Source: Planctomycetota bacterium (GTDB lineage: Bacteria; Planctomycetota; Planctomycetia; Pirellulales; Pirellulaceae). Taken from it: 64,000 nucleotides of DNA. The stretch is taken from contig VGZC01000014.1 in the NCBI GenBank assembly GCA_016872725.1, forward strand, positions 1-64,000, written 5' to 3'. Under the pieces are notes generated by a model. The model did not search any database and was not told where the DNA came from. It saw only the letters and a program-made list of their open reading frames with translations. The position numbers and the translations under genes are program-made. How positions within the stretch are numbered: the stretch's first letter is position 1; the number at the start of each line of letters is the position of its first letter. Positions 1 to 9,398 of this stretch are shown piece after piece.

Positions 1-99
1 TGCCCTCGGCGGGTGGCGTCGTCGCGGGTGGCGTGCCCTCGGCGGGTGGTGTCGTCGCGGGTGGCGTGCCCTCGGCGGGTGGTGTCGTCGCGGGCGGGC
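1..99. repeat. 33-bp in-frame tandem repeat coding TPPAEGTPPAT
   Basis: Three consecutive 33-bp units (about 1-33, 34-66, 67-99) differ by only a few bases and may continue past the window edge. The period is a multiple of three, so the repeat adds a Pro/Thr/Ala/Glu-rich linker to the foldase encoded on the minus strand. Confidence 0.85.
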
Positions 100-985
100 G
101 TCGGAAGTCGCCTCGCTTCAGGCCCGCGTCGTATTCGGCCTGGATTTCCGCGTCGGTGATTTTCGCTTTCTCTTCATCGAGGAGCGTTTGGAAATGGAGT
201 CGCACGTAGGCGAAGTCGGCGGCCGGAAGACGGCGGAATCCGGGCTCGGGATTCGCCGGGTCCGGAAACCGTTCCTTGTACTTCTCATAGAGCGATTCGA
301 TATCCGCGTCCGATGGCTGTTGGGTCACTTGATCAAGGAAATCGTGGGCCTTGACCGGGAGCAATTCCAGAACGACCCGTTCCTGCAAGCGGTTGAAGTT
401 CGTGAGGTTTTGCGCGGGTGTCGACGGCACGATACCCGACAAGACCATCTGTTGCATGTGGATCGCCATCAGCTCGATCCGGAGTCGCTCATACACGCCG
501 GCGGCCGTGATTCGCCCGCCCGCCGCCTGTTTGAGAAGTTCGTTCAGATCCTTATGATCGAGGAGCTGGTCGCAGACGCGGTCGATATAGTCGGCGACGG
601 CGTCGTCGCTGATGACGACGCCGAGCTGCATTGCTTTTTGGGCGAGCAGCATAGTTTCCAGCAGGCCTTGTTCGGACGACGTCCGGCTCGGAAACTCGCG
701 CGTCTTCGGTTGGCCGCCTCGTTTTTGGGTTTCCTCGAGCACGGCCTGTAGGAAGTTCATCGTCGACACATGGGCGGTGAGCATCGACCGCATGTCCATC
801 TCGCGCACCGTCCCGCCGCTCCAGGTCACCACGGGAGCGCGCGACTGGCCGCCGCCCGACTGTTGGCGGCTTCGGAGATAATCGTCGATAGGCGGAGCGA
901 TGACGAATGCGACCATGAGCATGACGCCCATGACCACCAGAAACCAATATTGGTGCTTCCGAAAGACGGAAAGTGGGCTCGCCAT
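2..985 (-). CDS. SurA/PpiD-like membrane-anchored peptidyl-prolyl isomerase family protein, 3' end cut by window
   Basis: This frame is open from the ATG at 985 to the window edge, about 328 codons, so the C-terminus is missing. Residues 1-10 are polar (MASPLSVFRK) and are followed by one hydrophobic segment (YWFLVVMGVMLMVAFVI, about 12-28). That is the layout of PpiD/SurA_N proteins: an inner-membrane anchor with a helical chaperone domain outside. The next ~250 residues are helical, with recurring short phrases seen in SurA-N domains (VISDDAVADYI, TDAEIQAEYDAG). The visible end enters a proline-rich 11-residue tandem repeat (TPPAEGTPPAT). A parvulin domain would be expected further on but is outside the window. 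The gene is divergent from topA. The family call is inference; the anchor and repeat are seen directly. Confidence 0.6.
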   Translation of the reverse strand, partial: MASPLSVFRKHQYWFLVVMGVMLMVAFVIAPPIDDYLRSRQQSGGGQSRAPVVTWSGGTVREMDMRSMLTAHVSTMNFLQAVLEETQKRGGQPKTREFPSRTSSEQGLLETMLLAQKAMQLGVVISDDAVADYIDRVCDQLLDHKDLNELLKQAAGGRITAAGVYERLRIELMAIHMQQMVLSGIVPSTPAQNLTNFNRLQERVVLELLPVKAHDFLDQVTQQPSDADIESLYEKYKERFPDPANPEPGFRRLPAADFAYVRLHFQTLLDEEKAKITDAEIQAEYDAGLKRGDFRRPPATTPPAEGTPPATTPPAEGTPPATTPPAEG

Positions 986-1090
986 GCTTCGATCCTGATT
1001 CCTTTGGACATGACTCCGCGAGCTGCGTTCCGGTCCCTTGCCGCACGAGGAACCGGCGTCGGATTCCCTCCCTGGAGGGGCATTATCGGC

Positions 1091-1118
1091 TTGACAGCGA
1101 TTCGCGTTGGGTGTTAAT
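1091..1118 (+). promoter_or_regulatory. Candidate sigma70-type promoter for topA
   Basis: A perfect -35 box TTGACA (1091-1096) is followed after 16 nt by GTTAAT (1113-1118), 4 of 6 matches to TATAAT. It lies in the divergent gap between the foldase gene and topA and would give a leader of about 100 nt. Confidence 0.4.
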
Positions 1119-1227
1119 GGTGTCGCGGCTCGGGCGCCGATGGGCGCGCGGGCCGTGCTTCGAAGTGTTGACGATTGTAGGGGCGCTCGACGCAAATTCA
1201 ATCCCAGACAGGGGACGCGCGGGGAAT

Positions 1228-3918
1228 ATGGCCAAGAAGGCAACGGAGCCGCAAGACGGCAAGACGCTCGTGATCGTCGAATCGCCGGCCAAGGCGCGGA
1301 CGATCGGCAAGTACCTCGGTCCGCGGTTCGTCGTCGAGGCGAGCATCGGGCATGTCCGCGACTTGCCTCAAGGCCGCAAGGAGGTTCCCGAGGAGTTCAA
1401 GGACCGGGCGTGGGCCAATCTGGGCGTCGACGTCGAGGACGCCTTTCGGCCGATCTACATCATCCCCGCATCGAAGAAAGCCCAGGTCACCAAGCTCAAA
1501 AAACTGCTCAAGGATTCGCAATCCCTCTTTCTCGCGACGGACGAGGACCGGGAAGGCGAGGCGATCAGTTGGCATTTGTGCGAACTGCTCGCACCCAAAG
1601 TTCCGGTGAAGCGGCTCGTCTTCCACGAGATCACGGAAGAAGCGATCCGCGACGCGCTGGCGAATCCGCGCGACGTGGACGAGCGGCTGGTCCGGGCGCA
1701 AGAAACGCGCCGCATCCTCGACCGGCTGTACGGATACGAAGTCTCGCCCTTGCTTTGGAAGAAGATCGGGCCGGGCCTGTCGGCGGGCCGGGTCCAAAGC
1801 GTCGCCGTGCGTCTGATCGTCGAGCGGGAACGCGAGCGCCGGGGGTTCGTGTCGGCCACCTACTGGGACGCGGCGGCGACGTTTTCGCCGTCCGAGGGCG
1901 CGGAGCGCGGGTTGTCGTTCGAGGCCGAGTGGATTTCGATCGATGACCGGAAGCTCCCGCGCGGGCGCGACTTCGACGAAAAAGGCCGGCTCAAGGATCC
2001 CGCCCTGCTCCTGCTCGACGAGCCCGGCGCCGGACGGCTCGTCGAACGGCTCCGTAAGGCCGACTATCGCGTGTCGAGCGTCGAGGAGAAACCGTTGTCG
2101 AATCGGCCGGCGCCGCCGTTCACGACGAGCACGCTGCAGCAGGAGGCGAACCGAAAGCTCGGTTTCACCGCGCGCCGCACGATGTCGGTCGCGCAAAGCC
2201 TGTATGAAAACGGCCACATCACGTACATGCGAACCGATTCGACCAATCTCGCGACCGTCGCGGTCGACGCGGCGCGCGATCTGGTCCGCGAACTCTATGG
2301 TTCCGATTATCTGCCCCGCGAACCGCGCGTCTACAAGTCCAAGGTCAAGAATGCGCAGGAAGCGCACGAGGCGATTCGTCCGGCGGGCCATCCGTTCGAA
2401 AAACCCGAACTCCTTCGCCCGCAACTGAACGACGACGAGTACCGGCTCTTTGAGTTGATTTGGAAGCGGACGATCGCGAGCCAGATGGTCGATTCGCGCG
2501 AACGGGGCGTGACGGTCGGCATCGGGGGCGGCGGAGCGCATTTCCAGGCGAAAGGCAAGTCGATCGAATTCGCCGGGTTCCTTCGCGCCTACGTCGAGGG
2601 CTCGGACGATCCGGCGGCCGAACTGGCGGGCAAGGAGCGACTGCTTCCGACCTTGGCGATCGGCGATTGCGTCGAGCTGGTACGGCTCGAACCCCAGTCG
2701 CATACGACGCAGCCGCCTCCGCGATTCAGCGAAGCGGCCCTCACCCGCAAACTCGAGGAAATGGGGATCGGCCGGCCGAGCACGTACGCGTCGATCATCG
2801 ACACGATCCTCGCGCGCGAATACGTTTTCAAACGCAACAACGCGCTCGTGCCGACCTGGGTCGCGTTCAGCGTGTGTCGGCTCCTCGAAGAGAACCTCGC
2901 GTCGCTTGTCGACTACGGCTTCACCGCGCAGATGGAGGACTATCTCGACGCGATCAGCCGCGGCGAGGCCGAGCACCTCGAGTACCTTCGTTCGTTCTAC
3001 TACGGCGACGGCCGACCGGGCTTGAAGGACTCGGTGCAGTCGAACCTGCGGACGATCGACGCGCGATCGGTCAGCATGTTTGAGGTGGGAACACCGACCG
3101 AAGGCGCTCGGCGGGACCCCATCTTCCTCCGCGTAGGCCGCTACGGCCCGTTCCTGGAACAGGGCGAGCGTGAAACGCCGAATTACCGCAAGGCGAGCGT
3201 TCCAACCGACCTTCCGCCCGATGAACTCAGCCTCGCCGCGGCCCTCGAATTGCTCGAACGGGGCGCGCAATCGGAAGAGCCATTGGGCGTGGATCCCGAG
3301 TCGGGCCGCCACGTCTTCCTGCGGCTGGGCCGATTCGGACCCTATGTGCAGCTCGGCGGAGGTCCCGGCGACTCGGAACGCCCCAAGAACGCGTCGCTCT
3401 TGAAAGGAATGGAACCGTCGGGCGTTTCGCTCGACGTCGCCCTGCGCCTCCTCGCGCTACCCCGCTCGCTCGGAAAACACCCCGAGTCGGGCGAATCGGT
3501 TGACGTTTCGAATGGGCGATGGGGACCGTATGTCCGTTGCGGCTCCGAAACGCGTTCGCTGCCCGCGAGCCTCTCACCGCTCGACATTTCATTCGAACAG
3601 GCGCTCGGTCTGCTCGCGCAGCCCAAAGCGCGTGGACGCGGTCGTTCGGAACCTCGCGAGCCCCTGAAAATGCTCGGCGAATCGCCCGCGACCAAGGCAC
3701 CCATCCAACTTCTCGACGGCCGATACGGACCGTACCTCACCGACGGCGAGACGAATGTCTCGCTTCCCAAGGGCATGCCGCCCGACGAGGTGACGTTCGA
3801 GAAGGCGGTCGACATGCTCGCCGGGAAGAAAGCGTCGGGCGGCTCGAAGAAGGCGGCGCGTCGAGGCCGAGGCGGCAAGGCCGCATCCCCACGCAAGCCG
3901 CGCGGGAAGTCCTCGTAA
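1228..3918 (+). CDS. topA: DNA topoisomerase I
   Basis: Type IA topoisomerase, 896 aa, which relaxes negative supercoils by cutting one strand through a 5'-phosphotyrosine. The Toprim domain is at the N-terminus (VESPAKA with E18; DEDREGE with D105 and D107). The catalytic tyrosine is Y333 in GHITYMRTDST. The tail has no Cys4 zinc fingers. Instead there are four copies of the topoisomerase C-terminal repeat, each with a G-R-x-G-P-x core (VGRYGPFLEQG, LGRFGPYVQLG, NGRWGPYVRCG, DGRYGPYLTDG), then a Lys/Arg/Gly-rich basic end. I chose the ATG at 1228 because the first conserved residues (KTLVIVESPAKA) follow it closely; the frame is open further upstream, but that part does not look like the family. 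Very secure. Confidence 0.97.
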   Translation: MAKKATEPQDGKTLVIVESPAKARTIGKYLGPRFVVEASIGHVRDLPQGRKEVPEEFKDRAWANLGVDVEDAFRPIYIIPASKKAQVTKLKKLLKDSQSLFLATDEDREGEAISWHLCELLAPKVPVKRLVFHEITEEAIRDALANPRDVDERLVRAQETRRILDRLYGYEVSPLLWKKIGPGLSAGRVQSVAVRLIVERERERRGFVSATYWDAAATFSPSEGAERGLSFEAEWISIDDRKLPRGRDFDEKGRLKDPALLLLDEPGAGRLVERLRKADYRVSSVEEKPLSNRPAPPFTTSTLQQEANRKLGFTARRTMSVAQSLYENGHITYMRTDSTNLATVAVDAARDLVRELYGSDYLPREPRVYKSKVKNAQEAHEAIRPAGHPFEKPELLRPQLNDDEYRLFELIWKRTIASQMVDSRERGVTVGIGGGGAHFQAKGKSIEFAGFLRAYVEGSDDPAAELAGKERLLPTLAIGDCVELVRLEPQSHTTQPPPRFSEAALTRKLEEMGIGRPSTYASIIDTILAREYVFKRNNALVPTWVAFSVCRLLEENLASLVDYGFTAQMEDYLDAISRGEAEHLEYLRSFYYGDGRPGLKDSVQSNLRTIDARSVSMFEVGTPTEGARRDPIFLRVGRYGPFLEQGERETPNYRKASVPTDLPPDELSLAAALELLERGAQSEEPLGVDPESGRHVFLRLGRFGPYVQLGGGPGDSERPKNASLLKGMEPSGVSLDVALRLLALPRSLGKHPESGESVDVSNGRWGPYVRCGSETRSLPASLSPLDISFEQALGLLAQPKARGRGRSEPREPLKMLGESPATKAPIQLLDGRYGPYLTDGETNVSLPKGMPPDEVTFEKAVDMLAGKKASGGSKKAARRGRGGKAASPRKPRGKSS

Positions 3919-4039
3919 GGGGCGCGGGGCGCCGTCGCGCGCCCGCCGCGCGCCCGCGTGCCGCGTGAATGGGTCAAGCCGATCTGATATTCTGATATGA
4001 GGAACGCATTCACCTCGGACCTGGAATCGGAGCACGACC

Positions 4040-5428
4040 ATGCAAGGCGACGGCACGAACGTCCAGAATGGGTCGGAACGCCCGACCGTGGATCGCCGGA
4101 CCTTCCTCGAAGCGGGCGCGTCGGCGATGGGCGCGGGTTGGGGACTGGCCGGCATCGCGCCGGGAACGGCCGCTTCCGGCGCCGAATCCGGCCTATCCCA
4201 ATCGCCGATTCGCGTGGGCGTCGTCGGCGTCGGGCCCCGGGGCCAGTGGCATGTCCGGAATCTGCTCGCCAATCACTCCGACGTCACCGTCACGGCGATC
4301 GCCGACCTCCACGCGGACCGCGCCGCGGCGGCCGCGGACCTGGTGCGGAAAGCGCGCGGAACGGATCCCGCGACCTACACCCACGGCGAGTTCGACTACC
4401 GCAACCTGTGCGAACGCGACGACGTCGACGCCGTGTTGATCGCCACGCCCGTCTACTGGCTCGGCCGAATGACCGTCGACGCGCTCCGGGCCGGCAAGCA
4501 CGCGGCGCACGAAGTCGCCGGCGCGCAGACCGAGGAGGAATGCTGGCAAATGGTCGACGAGAAGGAGAAGAGCGGCAAACGCGTGATGTTCCTCGAAAAT
4601 TGCTGCTACGGCCAGGAGACCATGATGATCACGAACATGGTCGAACAGGGTGTGTTCGGCGAACCGTACTACGCCGAGGGGAGCTACCTCCACGACTGCC
4701 GGCCGCAGTTCTTTGATTCGAGCGGCAAGATCACATGGCGCGGCGAATTGTGGCGGGACACGTACGGAAGCGCGTATCCCCAGCACGGACTCGGCTCGAA
4801 CTGCAAATGGCTGAAGATCAACGACGGCGACCGGCTGGAATCGTGCCAGACCATGATGACAAGGCCGCGCGAAGCGCGGTTGCATGCGGCGGCCCGGTTC
4901 GGCGAGTCGAGCGGTCCGGCCCAGGTCGAATTCCGAACCGGCGACTTCGTCACGAGCTTGATCCAGACCGCGCAGGGCCGGATGATCCGCATCGACTACA
5001 GCCTGACCTGCACCCGCCCCTATTCGCGATACTACCTCTTGCAGGGAACGCAAGGATGCTGGGATTCGCGTTCCGGCGTTTTTCTTGGAGGCGGCGAGCA
5101 TGCGAGCGGAGGCCAGGACGGCTGGCAACCGCTCGAATCGTACCGCGATCGGTATGAGCACGCCTATTGGCGCAGGGACGGCGAGGTGGCCGCGCGCTTC
5201 GGCGGACACGGCGGAATCGACTATTACTGCATCTACGATTTCGCCAGGATGCTCCGCGAGGACAAGGAACCGTGGATCGACGTCTACGACGCGGCGGCGT
5301 GGAGCGCGATCATTTTCTGTTCAAAGCTCTCGCTCGATCGAGGCGGGGCGCGCGTCGACATGCCCGATTTCACGCGAGGCCGGTGGAAGGACGCGTCGTG
5401 GCGCAAGGGCCGGATTCCGATCGGCTAG
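4040..5428 (+). CDS. Gfo/Idh/MocA family protein, GH109 (alpha-N-acetylgalactosaminidase)-like
   Basis: 462 aa. The N-terminus has a twin-arginine-type signal (DRRTFLEAGA, then a hydrophobic stretch), so it is probably exported folded with its cofactor. A Rossmann NAD-binding start follows (RVGVVGVGPRGQW). The middle resembles GH109 enzymes, which cleave alpha-N-acetylgalactosamine by an NAD-dependent oxidation-elimination route: EVAGAQTEEECWQMV, FLENCCYG, GSYLHDCR, YPQHGLG. Dehydrogenases of the same superfamily acting on other sugars cannot be excluded. It heads a + strand run with two further secreted carbohydrate-type proteins, suggesting breakdown of amino-sugar glycans outside the cytoplasm. 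Family call is secure; GH109 activity is inferred from motif resemblance. Confidence 0.8.
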   Translation: MQGDGTNVQNGSERPTVDRRTFLEAGASAMGAGWGLAGIAPGTAASGAESGLSQSPIRVGVVGVGPRGQWHVRNLLANHSDVTVTAIADLHADRAAAAADLVRKARGTDPATYTHGEFDYRNLCERDDVDAVLIATPVYWLGRMTVDALRAGKHAAHEVAGAQTEEECWQMVDEKEKSGKRVMFLENCCYGQETMMITNMVEQGVFGEPYYAEGSYLHDCRPQFFDSSGKITWRGELWRDTYGSAYPQHGLGSNCKWLKINDGDRLESCQTMMTRPREARLHAAARFGESSGPAQVEFRTGDFVTSLIQTAQGRMIRIDYSLTCTRPYSRYYLLQGTQGCWDSRSGVFLGGGEHASGGQDGWQPLESYRDRYEHAYWRRDGEVAARFGGHGGIDYYCIYDFARMLREDKEPWIDVYDAAAWSAIIFCSKLSLDRGGARVDMPDFTRGRWKDASWRKGRIPIG

Positions 5429-5556
5429 CGCCGACTTTTTGTTGGACGAAAGTGGGGCCAATCCGCCTCGCCGACACGCTCCGCCCCCGTGCCCGATTCA
5501 CCCGGTCGACCTTCCTTCGCCCGAATCCCCGCCTGTTCGATCCGAGGACCCACCGC

Positions 5557-7464
5557 ATGCCATCCACTCCGCGACCGACATGGCCGATCGTCCGACGCGC
5601 GTCGTTCGTTTCGCTCGGAATCGCCGCGCGTTTCGCGTCGATCGTGATCCTGAGCGGCGGCGCCGCGCCGGCCGCCGATTCGCCCGCTCGAATCGCCTTT
5701 CTCTCCGATGACCGGGCGCGCGACGAACGCAACGCCGAACAGAAGAACGACTGGGACGCCTATATCCCGGAATTGCTCGACGAATTGGGGCTCCGCGCCG
5801 ACCCGCTCGCGCCGGATCGGCTTGGCGACGCCGCGGCGCTCGCTCCGTTCGACACGATCCTCCTTGGGCGCGTCGCGCCCGGGCGGCTTCCGGACGGTGC
5901 GCCGAGCGTCCTGTCGGACTGGGTCGCCCGAGGCGGAACGCTCGTTCTGTTCGCGACCGCCGGACTCGATGATCTCGCGGGCATCACGGCGCACGGCGCG
6001 CTCCCGCCCGGCGCCGACGAATTCGCGTGCACGGCGTCGTTCGAACTGGCCTCCAACGATCTCACGCGCGACATCCACTCGCCGCTCGCGCCCCAACAGA
6101 AACTCCTGATCTTCTCGGAGACTCGGCTGATCGAACCGTCCAACGCGGTCGAACTCGCAAGGCTATTCGACGGCCAGGGAACCGACACCGGCCGATCCGC
6201 GATCACGATGAGGACGCTTGGGCGAGGGCGGGTCTTCCACTTCGCGTTCCATCCGCCGCAAACCGTCTGGGTCCTGCACCAAGGCCGGCCGGTCGATCGC
6301 GACTACGACGGCGACAACATCCTGCGCCGCAGCGACGCGATCGTCATTCGGCCCCACGCGATCGAAGTCGCGTACGCCGATGAATTGTTGCTCGTCCTGC
6401 AAAATATGATCGCGACGCGCCCCCATGTCTTCGCGCACGCGCTCCCTCCCGATGCGAACGGCGCGATCCCCGACGCCCTCTTCCATTGGGGAGGCGACGA
6501 CGAGGGAGACTCGAAGGGCATTCAACTATTCGCATCGAATTGGATGAAGGCACACGGACTTCCCTATCATATCAACGCGATGCCCCGAGCCGACGGCACG
6601 TTCGGCCTCTCCGCCGACGACGCGGCGCGGATCCTCGAGAACGGGCACGAGCTTTCGATTCATTTCAATTTCGTCGACCAATTCCCTCCCGGATCGCATT
6701 TCACGCGGGAACAGTTATTGGACCAGGACGCGGCGTATGAACGCCATTTCGGGCGGCAATGGGTGTGCAGCGTCAATCACTGGACGCGTTGGACGGGATG
6801 GACCGAACCGATCCGATGGATGCGCGAGGCGGGAGGACAAGCCGACAACACGTTCGTCCACTGCGGATCTCCGCCGTCGAATCCGACCAATCGGATGGGT
6901 TTCTCGTTCGGCACGGCGTTTCCGTTCTGGTTCTACGATGATTGGACCGGCAAGAACGCGCGCATCGACTTCCTCGAATTGCCGATCACGGCGTACGAGT
7001 GCGGCTACGTCGGCCAGGAATCGCCCGATTTCGAAATGATCCACAAGGTCGTCGATACGGCCGCGCATTACCACCAGACGATGAACATGTTCTTCCATCC
7101 CGTCTATATCACGAATTTTCCGCATTGCCGCGCGGCGATCGAGGCGATGCTCGACTACATGGAAAAGAAGAAAATCCGACCCTTGCACATGGGAAACGAC
7201 GCGCTGTGCGCATGGTGGCGAGCTCGTTCCAGGATCACGATCCGCGACGTTGTCGTGGACGATTCGGCCCTGACGTTCTCCTACACGTGCGATCATCCGA
7301 CCGGCTGGATCGCGAAGATCCCGGTGGGAAGGCATTCCGGGCTCGCCGCGCGCGTTTCGGGCGCCGACACATCTTTCCTGACCGAGTCGCGATTCGGCCG
7401 GAATTGGATGCTCGTCGCATTGCCCAAGGGCCAACACTCGGTCGCGCTGGGCTGGTCCGAATAG
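5557..7464 (+). CDS. Secreted protein with GATase-like N-terminal and polysaccharide-deacetylase-like C-terminal region
   Basis: 635 aa. The ATG at 5557 precedes a basic then hydrophobic signal peptide ending near APAAD. Residues ~45-290 look like a class-I amidotransferase/ThuA-type domain used as a binding fold (IAFLSDDRARDE, DTILLGR, VARGGTLVLFATAG). Residues ~300-560 resemble the NodB/deacetylase fold: an acidic motif HWGGDDEGDSKG, then NGHELSIHFNF, an H-x3-H-like pair, and YHQTMNMFFHPVY. A short beta-rich tail follows. I do not recognise a named family; deacetylation or lyase action on a polysaccharide is inference. It lies between the GH109-like and DUF4838 genes on the same strand with gaps of 128 and 66 nt, consistent with one transcript. 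Confidence 0.6.
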   Translation: MPSTPRPTWPIVRRASFVSLGIAARFASIVILSGGAAPAADSPARIAFLSDDRARDERNAEQKNDWDAYIPELLDELGLRADPLAPDRLGDAAALAPFDTILLGRVAPGRLPDGAPSVLSDWVARGGTLVLFATAGLDDLAGITAHGALPPGADEFACTASFELASNDLTRDIHSPLAPQQKLLIFSETRLIEPSNAVELARLFDGQGTDTGRSAITMRTLGRGRVFHFAFHPPQTVWVLHQGRPVDRDYDGDNILRRSDAIVIRPHAIEVAYADELLLVLQNMIATRPHVFAHALPPDANGAIPDALFHWGGDDEGDSKGIQLFASNWMKAHGLPYHINAMPRADGTFGLSADDAARILENGHELSIHFNFVDQFPPGSHFTREQLLDQDAAYERHFGRQWVCSVNHWTRWTGWTEPIRWMREAGGQADNTFVHCGSPPSNPTNRMGFSFGTAFPFWFYDDWTGKNARIDFLELPITAYECGYVGQESPDFEMIHKVVDTAAHYHQTMNMFFHPVYITNFPHCRAAIEAMLDYMEKKKIRPLHMGNDALCAWWRARSRITIRDVVVDDSALTFSYTCDHPTGWIAKIPVGRHSGLAARVSGADTSFLTESRFGRNWMLVALPKGQHSVALGWSE

Positions 7465-7530
7465 ACCGCGACCGGAAATCGACTCCCCCGCAATCCGATT
7501 CGCGAACCGATTTGACGAAAGGGCGCCCCC

Positions 7531-9375
7531 ATGCGCGTGAAGACGACGGGATGGGTCCGGATGTTCTGCGTCGCGGCCTGCATTTGGCGGACGGCGGCGA
7601 TCGGGCGGGCCGCCCACGCCGGGGACGCGCCGGCGCGATTGCGGCTCGCCGACGGAGGACAAACCGAATACACGATCGTCGTCCATCCAGCCGCGATCGA
7701 ATCCGAGCGGTACGCCGCGCGCGAGCTCGCGACGTTCCTCGAACAGATCACAGGCGCCGAGTTCCCCGTGCGAGAGCGGGAACGCGTCGGCGACGGCGAA
7801 CCGGTCATTCGTCTCGGCCCCGGTCTGGCCGATGGGATCGTGACCGACGCCGAGCTCGGCGGGCTCGGACCGGAAGGCTATGTCCTGCGAACGCGCGGTC
7901 GGACGTTCGCGATCGCGGGCGGCCGACCGCGCGGTACGCTCTACGGCGTCTACGCGTTCCTCGACGAAAAGCTCGGCTGCCGCTGGTTCACTCCCGACGT
8001 GTCGCGGATCCCCCGCGGGGATCGTCTCGATATCGGACCGCTCGACGAACGCTTCGTGCCCCCGCTCGAATACCGCTCGACCGACTATCCCAAGTCGTGC
8101 GACGGCGATTGGGCGGCGCGCAACCGCGTCAACGGCCACAATGCGCGGCTCACCAAGATCCATGGCGGCGGCATCGTGTACGGTCCGTTCGTCCACACGT
8201 TCAACGAGATCCTCCATCCGGATCAACATTTCGCCGAGCATCCCGAGTACTTTTCGGAGGTCGACGGCAAGCGGATCGGAGGCCACACCCAGCTTTGCGT
8301 CACGAATCCCGAAGTGCTTCGGATCGCGATCGACACGGTCCGTCGATGGATGCGGGAGCGACCCGACGCGACGATCTTCTCGGTCAGCCAGAACGATTGG
8401 CACCACTTCTGCACGTGCGAGGCATGCGCGCGGGTGATGCGTGAGGAAGGATCGCCGGCCGGGCCCTACCTTCGGTTCGTCAACGCGATCGCCGACGCGG
8501 TGCGCGACGAATTCCCCGACAAGGCGATCAGCACGCTCGCCTATCAGTTCACCCGCAAGCCTCCATCGACCACCGTGCCCCGCCCGAACGTCATCGTCCA
8601 GCTTTGCGACATCGAGTGCTGTTTTGCCCACCCGCTCGTCGCGCGCGGCGAACTCGATCCCCGCAACGCGTCGTTCGCCGACGACCTGCGGGGTTGGAAC
8701 GCGATCTGCGACCGGCTCTACATTTGGGACTACGCGATCAACTATGCCCATTCGATCATGCCGTTTCCCAACCTCGATACGCTCAGACCGAACATCGAGT
8801 TCTTCATCCAAAACGGCGTCAAGGGGATCTACGAGGAGGCGAACTATTTCTCGCACGGCGGCGAGTTCGCCGAGCTGCGATCGTGGATCATCGCCAAGAC
8901 GCTTTGGAATCCCGCCTACGACACGGACGTCGCGATCGACGAGTTCCTTGACGGCTACTACGAACGGGCGGCCGTTCCCTTGCGGCGTTACATCGACTTG
9001 CTCCACGGCAAGACGCGCATGGACGGCGTCCATTGCCTCATCTTCGATCCTCCGTCGGCCGAACTGTTCTCGGACGAGGTGATCGGACGGGCGGACACGC
9101 TCTTCCGCGAGGCGCTCGACGCGGTCGGCGAGGCGCCCGATCTCCGTCATCGGGTGGAAGTCGCCCGAATGCCGCTCGAATACGTCAAGATCGAGCGGCG
9201 TTTGGCGCGGGCCCGCGAATCGGGGAACCTGTCCGAAGCCGAACGCGGCGAACTCGCCGCGATGCTCGACGCCTTCGAGCGTGTGGCGCGGATCGAGGAG
9301 GTTTCCCGCGTGAGCGAGGGGCGGGCGTTCGACGATTGGCTCGCCAAGGCCCGCGCCGCGCTCGAACCGAAATAG
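7531..9375 (+). CDS. DUF4838 domain-containing secreted protein
   Basis: 614 aa with an N-terminal signal ending around AAHAGDA. Residues ~30-150 match the alpha-glucuronidase/hexosaminidase N-terminal-like domain (ESERYAARELATFLEQITG, GPEGYVLRTRG, GGRPRGTLYGVYAFLDEKLGCRWF). The rest is the DUF4838 barrel-like domain (SVSQNDWHHFCTCEACA, LAYQFTRKPP, CDIECCFAHPL). DUF4838 proteins are predicted glycoside hydrolases of unproven specificity. The HxCxCxxC run is typical of this family. It closes the + strand carbohydrate run before the oppositely oriented transporter. Family assignment firm; substrate unknown. Confidence 0.85.
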   Translation: MRVKTTGWVRMFCVAACIWRTAAIGRAAHAGDAPARLRLADGGQTEYTIVVHPAAIESERYAARELATFLEQITGAEFPVRERERVGDGEPVIRLGPGLADGIVTDAELGGLGPEGYVLRTRGRTFAIAGGRPRGTLYGVYAFLDEKLGCRWFTPDVSRIPRGDRLDIGPLDERFVPPLEYRSTDYPKSCDGDWAARNRVNGHNARLTKIHGGGIVYGPFVHTFNEILHPDQHFAEHPEYFSEVDGKRIGGHTQLCVTNPEVLRIAIDTVRRWMRERPDATIFSVSQNDWHHFCTCEACARVMREEGSPAGPYLRFVNAIADAVRDEFPDKAISTLAYQFTRKPPSTTVPRPNVIVQLCDIECCFAHPLVARGELDPRNASFADDLRGWNAICDRLYIWDYAINYAHSIMPFPNLDTLRPNIEFFIQNGVKGIYEEANYFSHGGEFAELRSWIIAKTLWNPAYDTDVAIDEFLDGYYERAAVPLRRYIDLLHGKTRMDGVHCLIFDPPSAELFSDEVIGRADTLFREALDAVGEAPDLRHRVEVARMPLEYVKIERRLARARESGNLSEAERGELAAMLDAFERVARIEEVSRVSEGRAFDDWLAKARAALEPK

Positions 9376-9398
9376 ACGGCGTTTCCCGACCGACCGGA

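Noticed and set aside
1-99. CRISPR-like array at the window start
   Set aside because: Units are contiguous 33-bp copies with no spacers and are in frame with a protein.
1198-3312. 704-codon open frame antisense to topA
   Set aside because: Shadow of topA with no family features.
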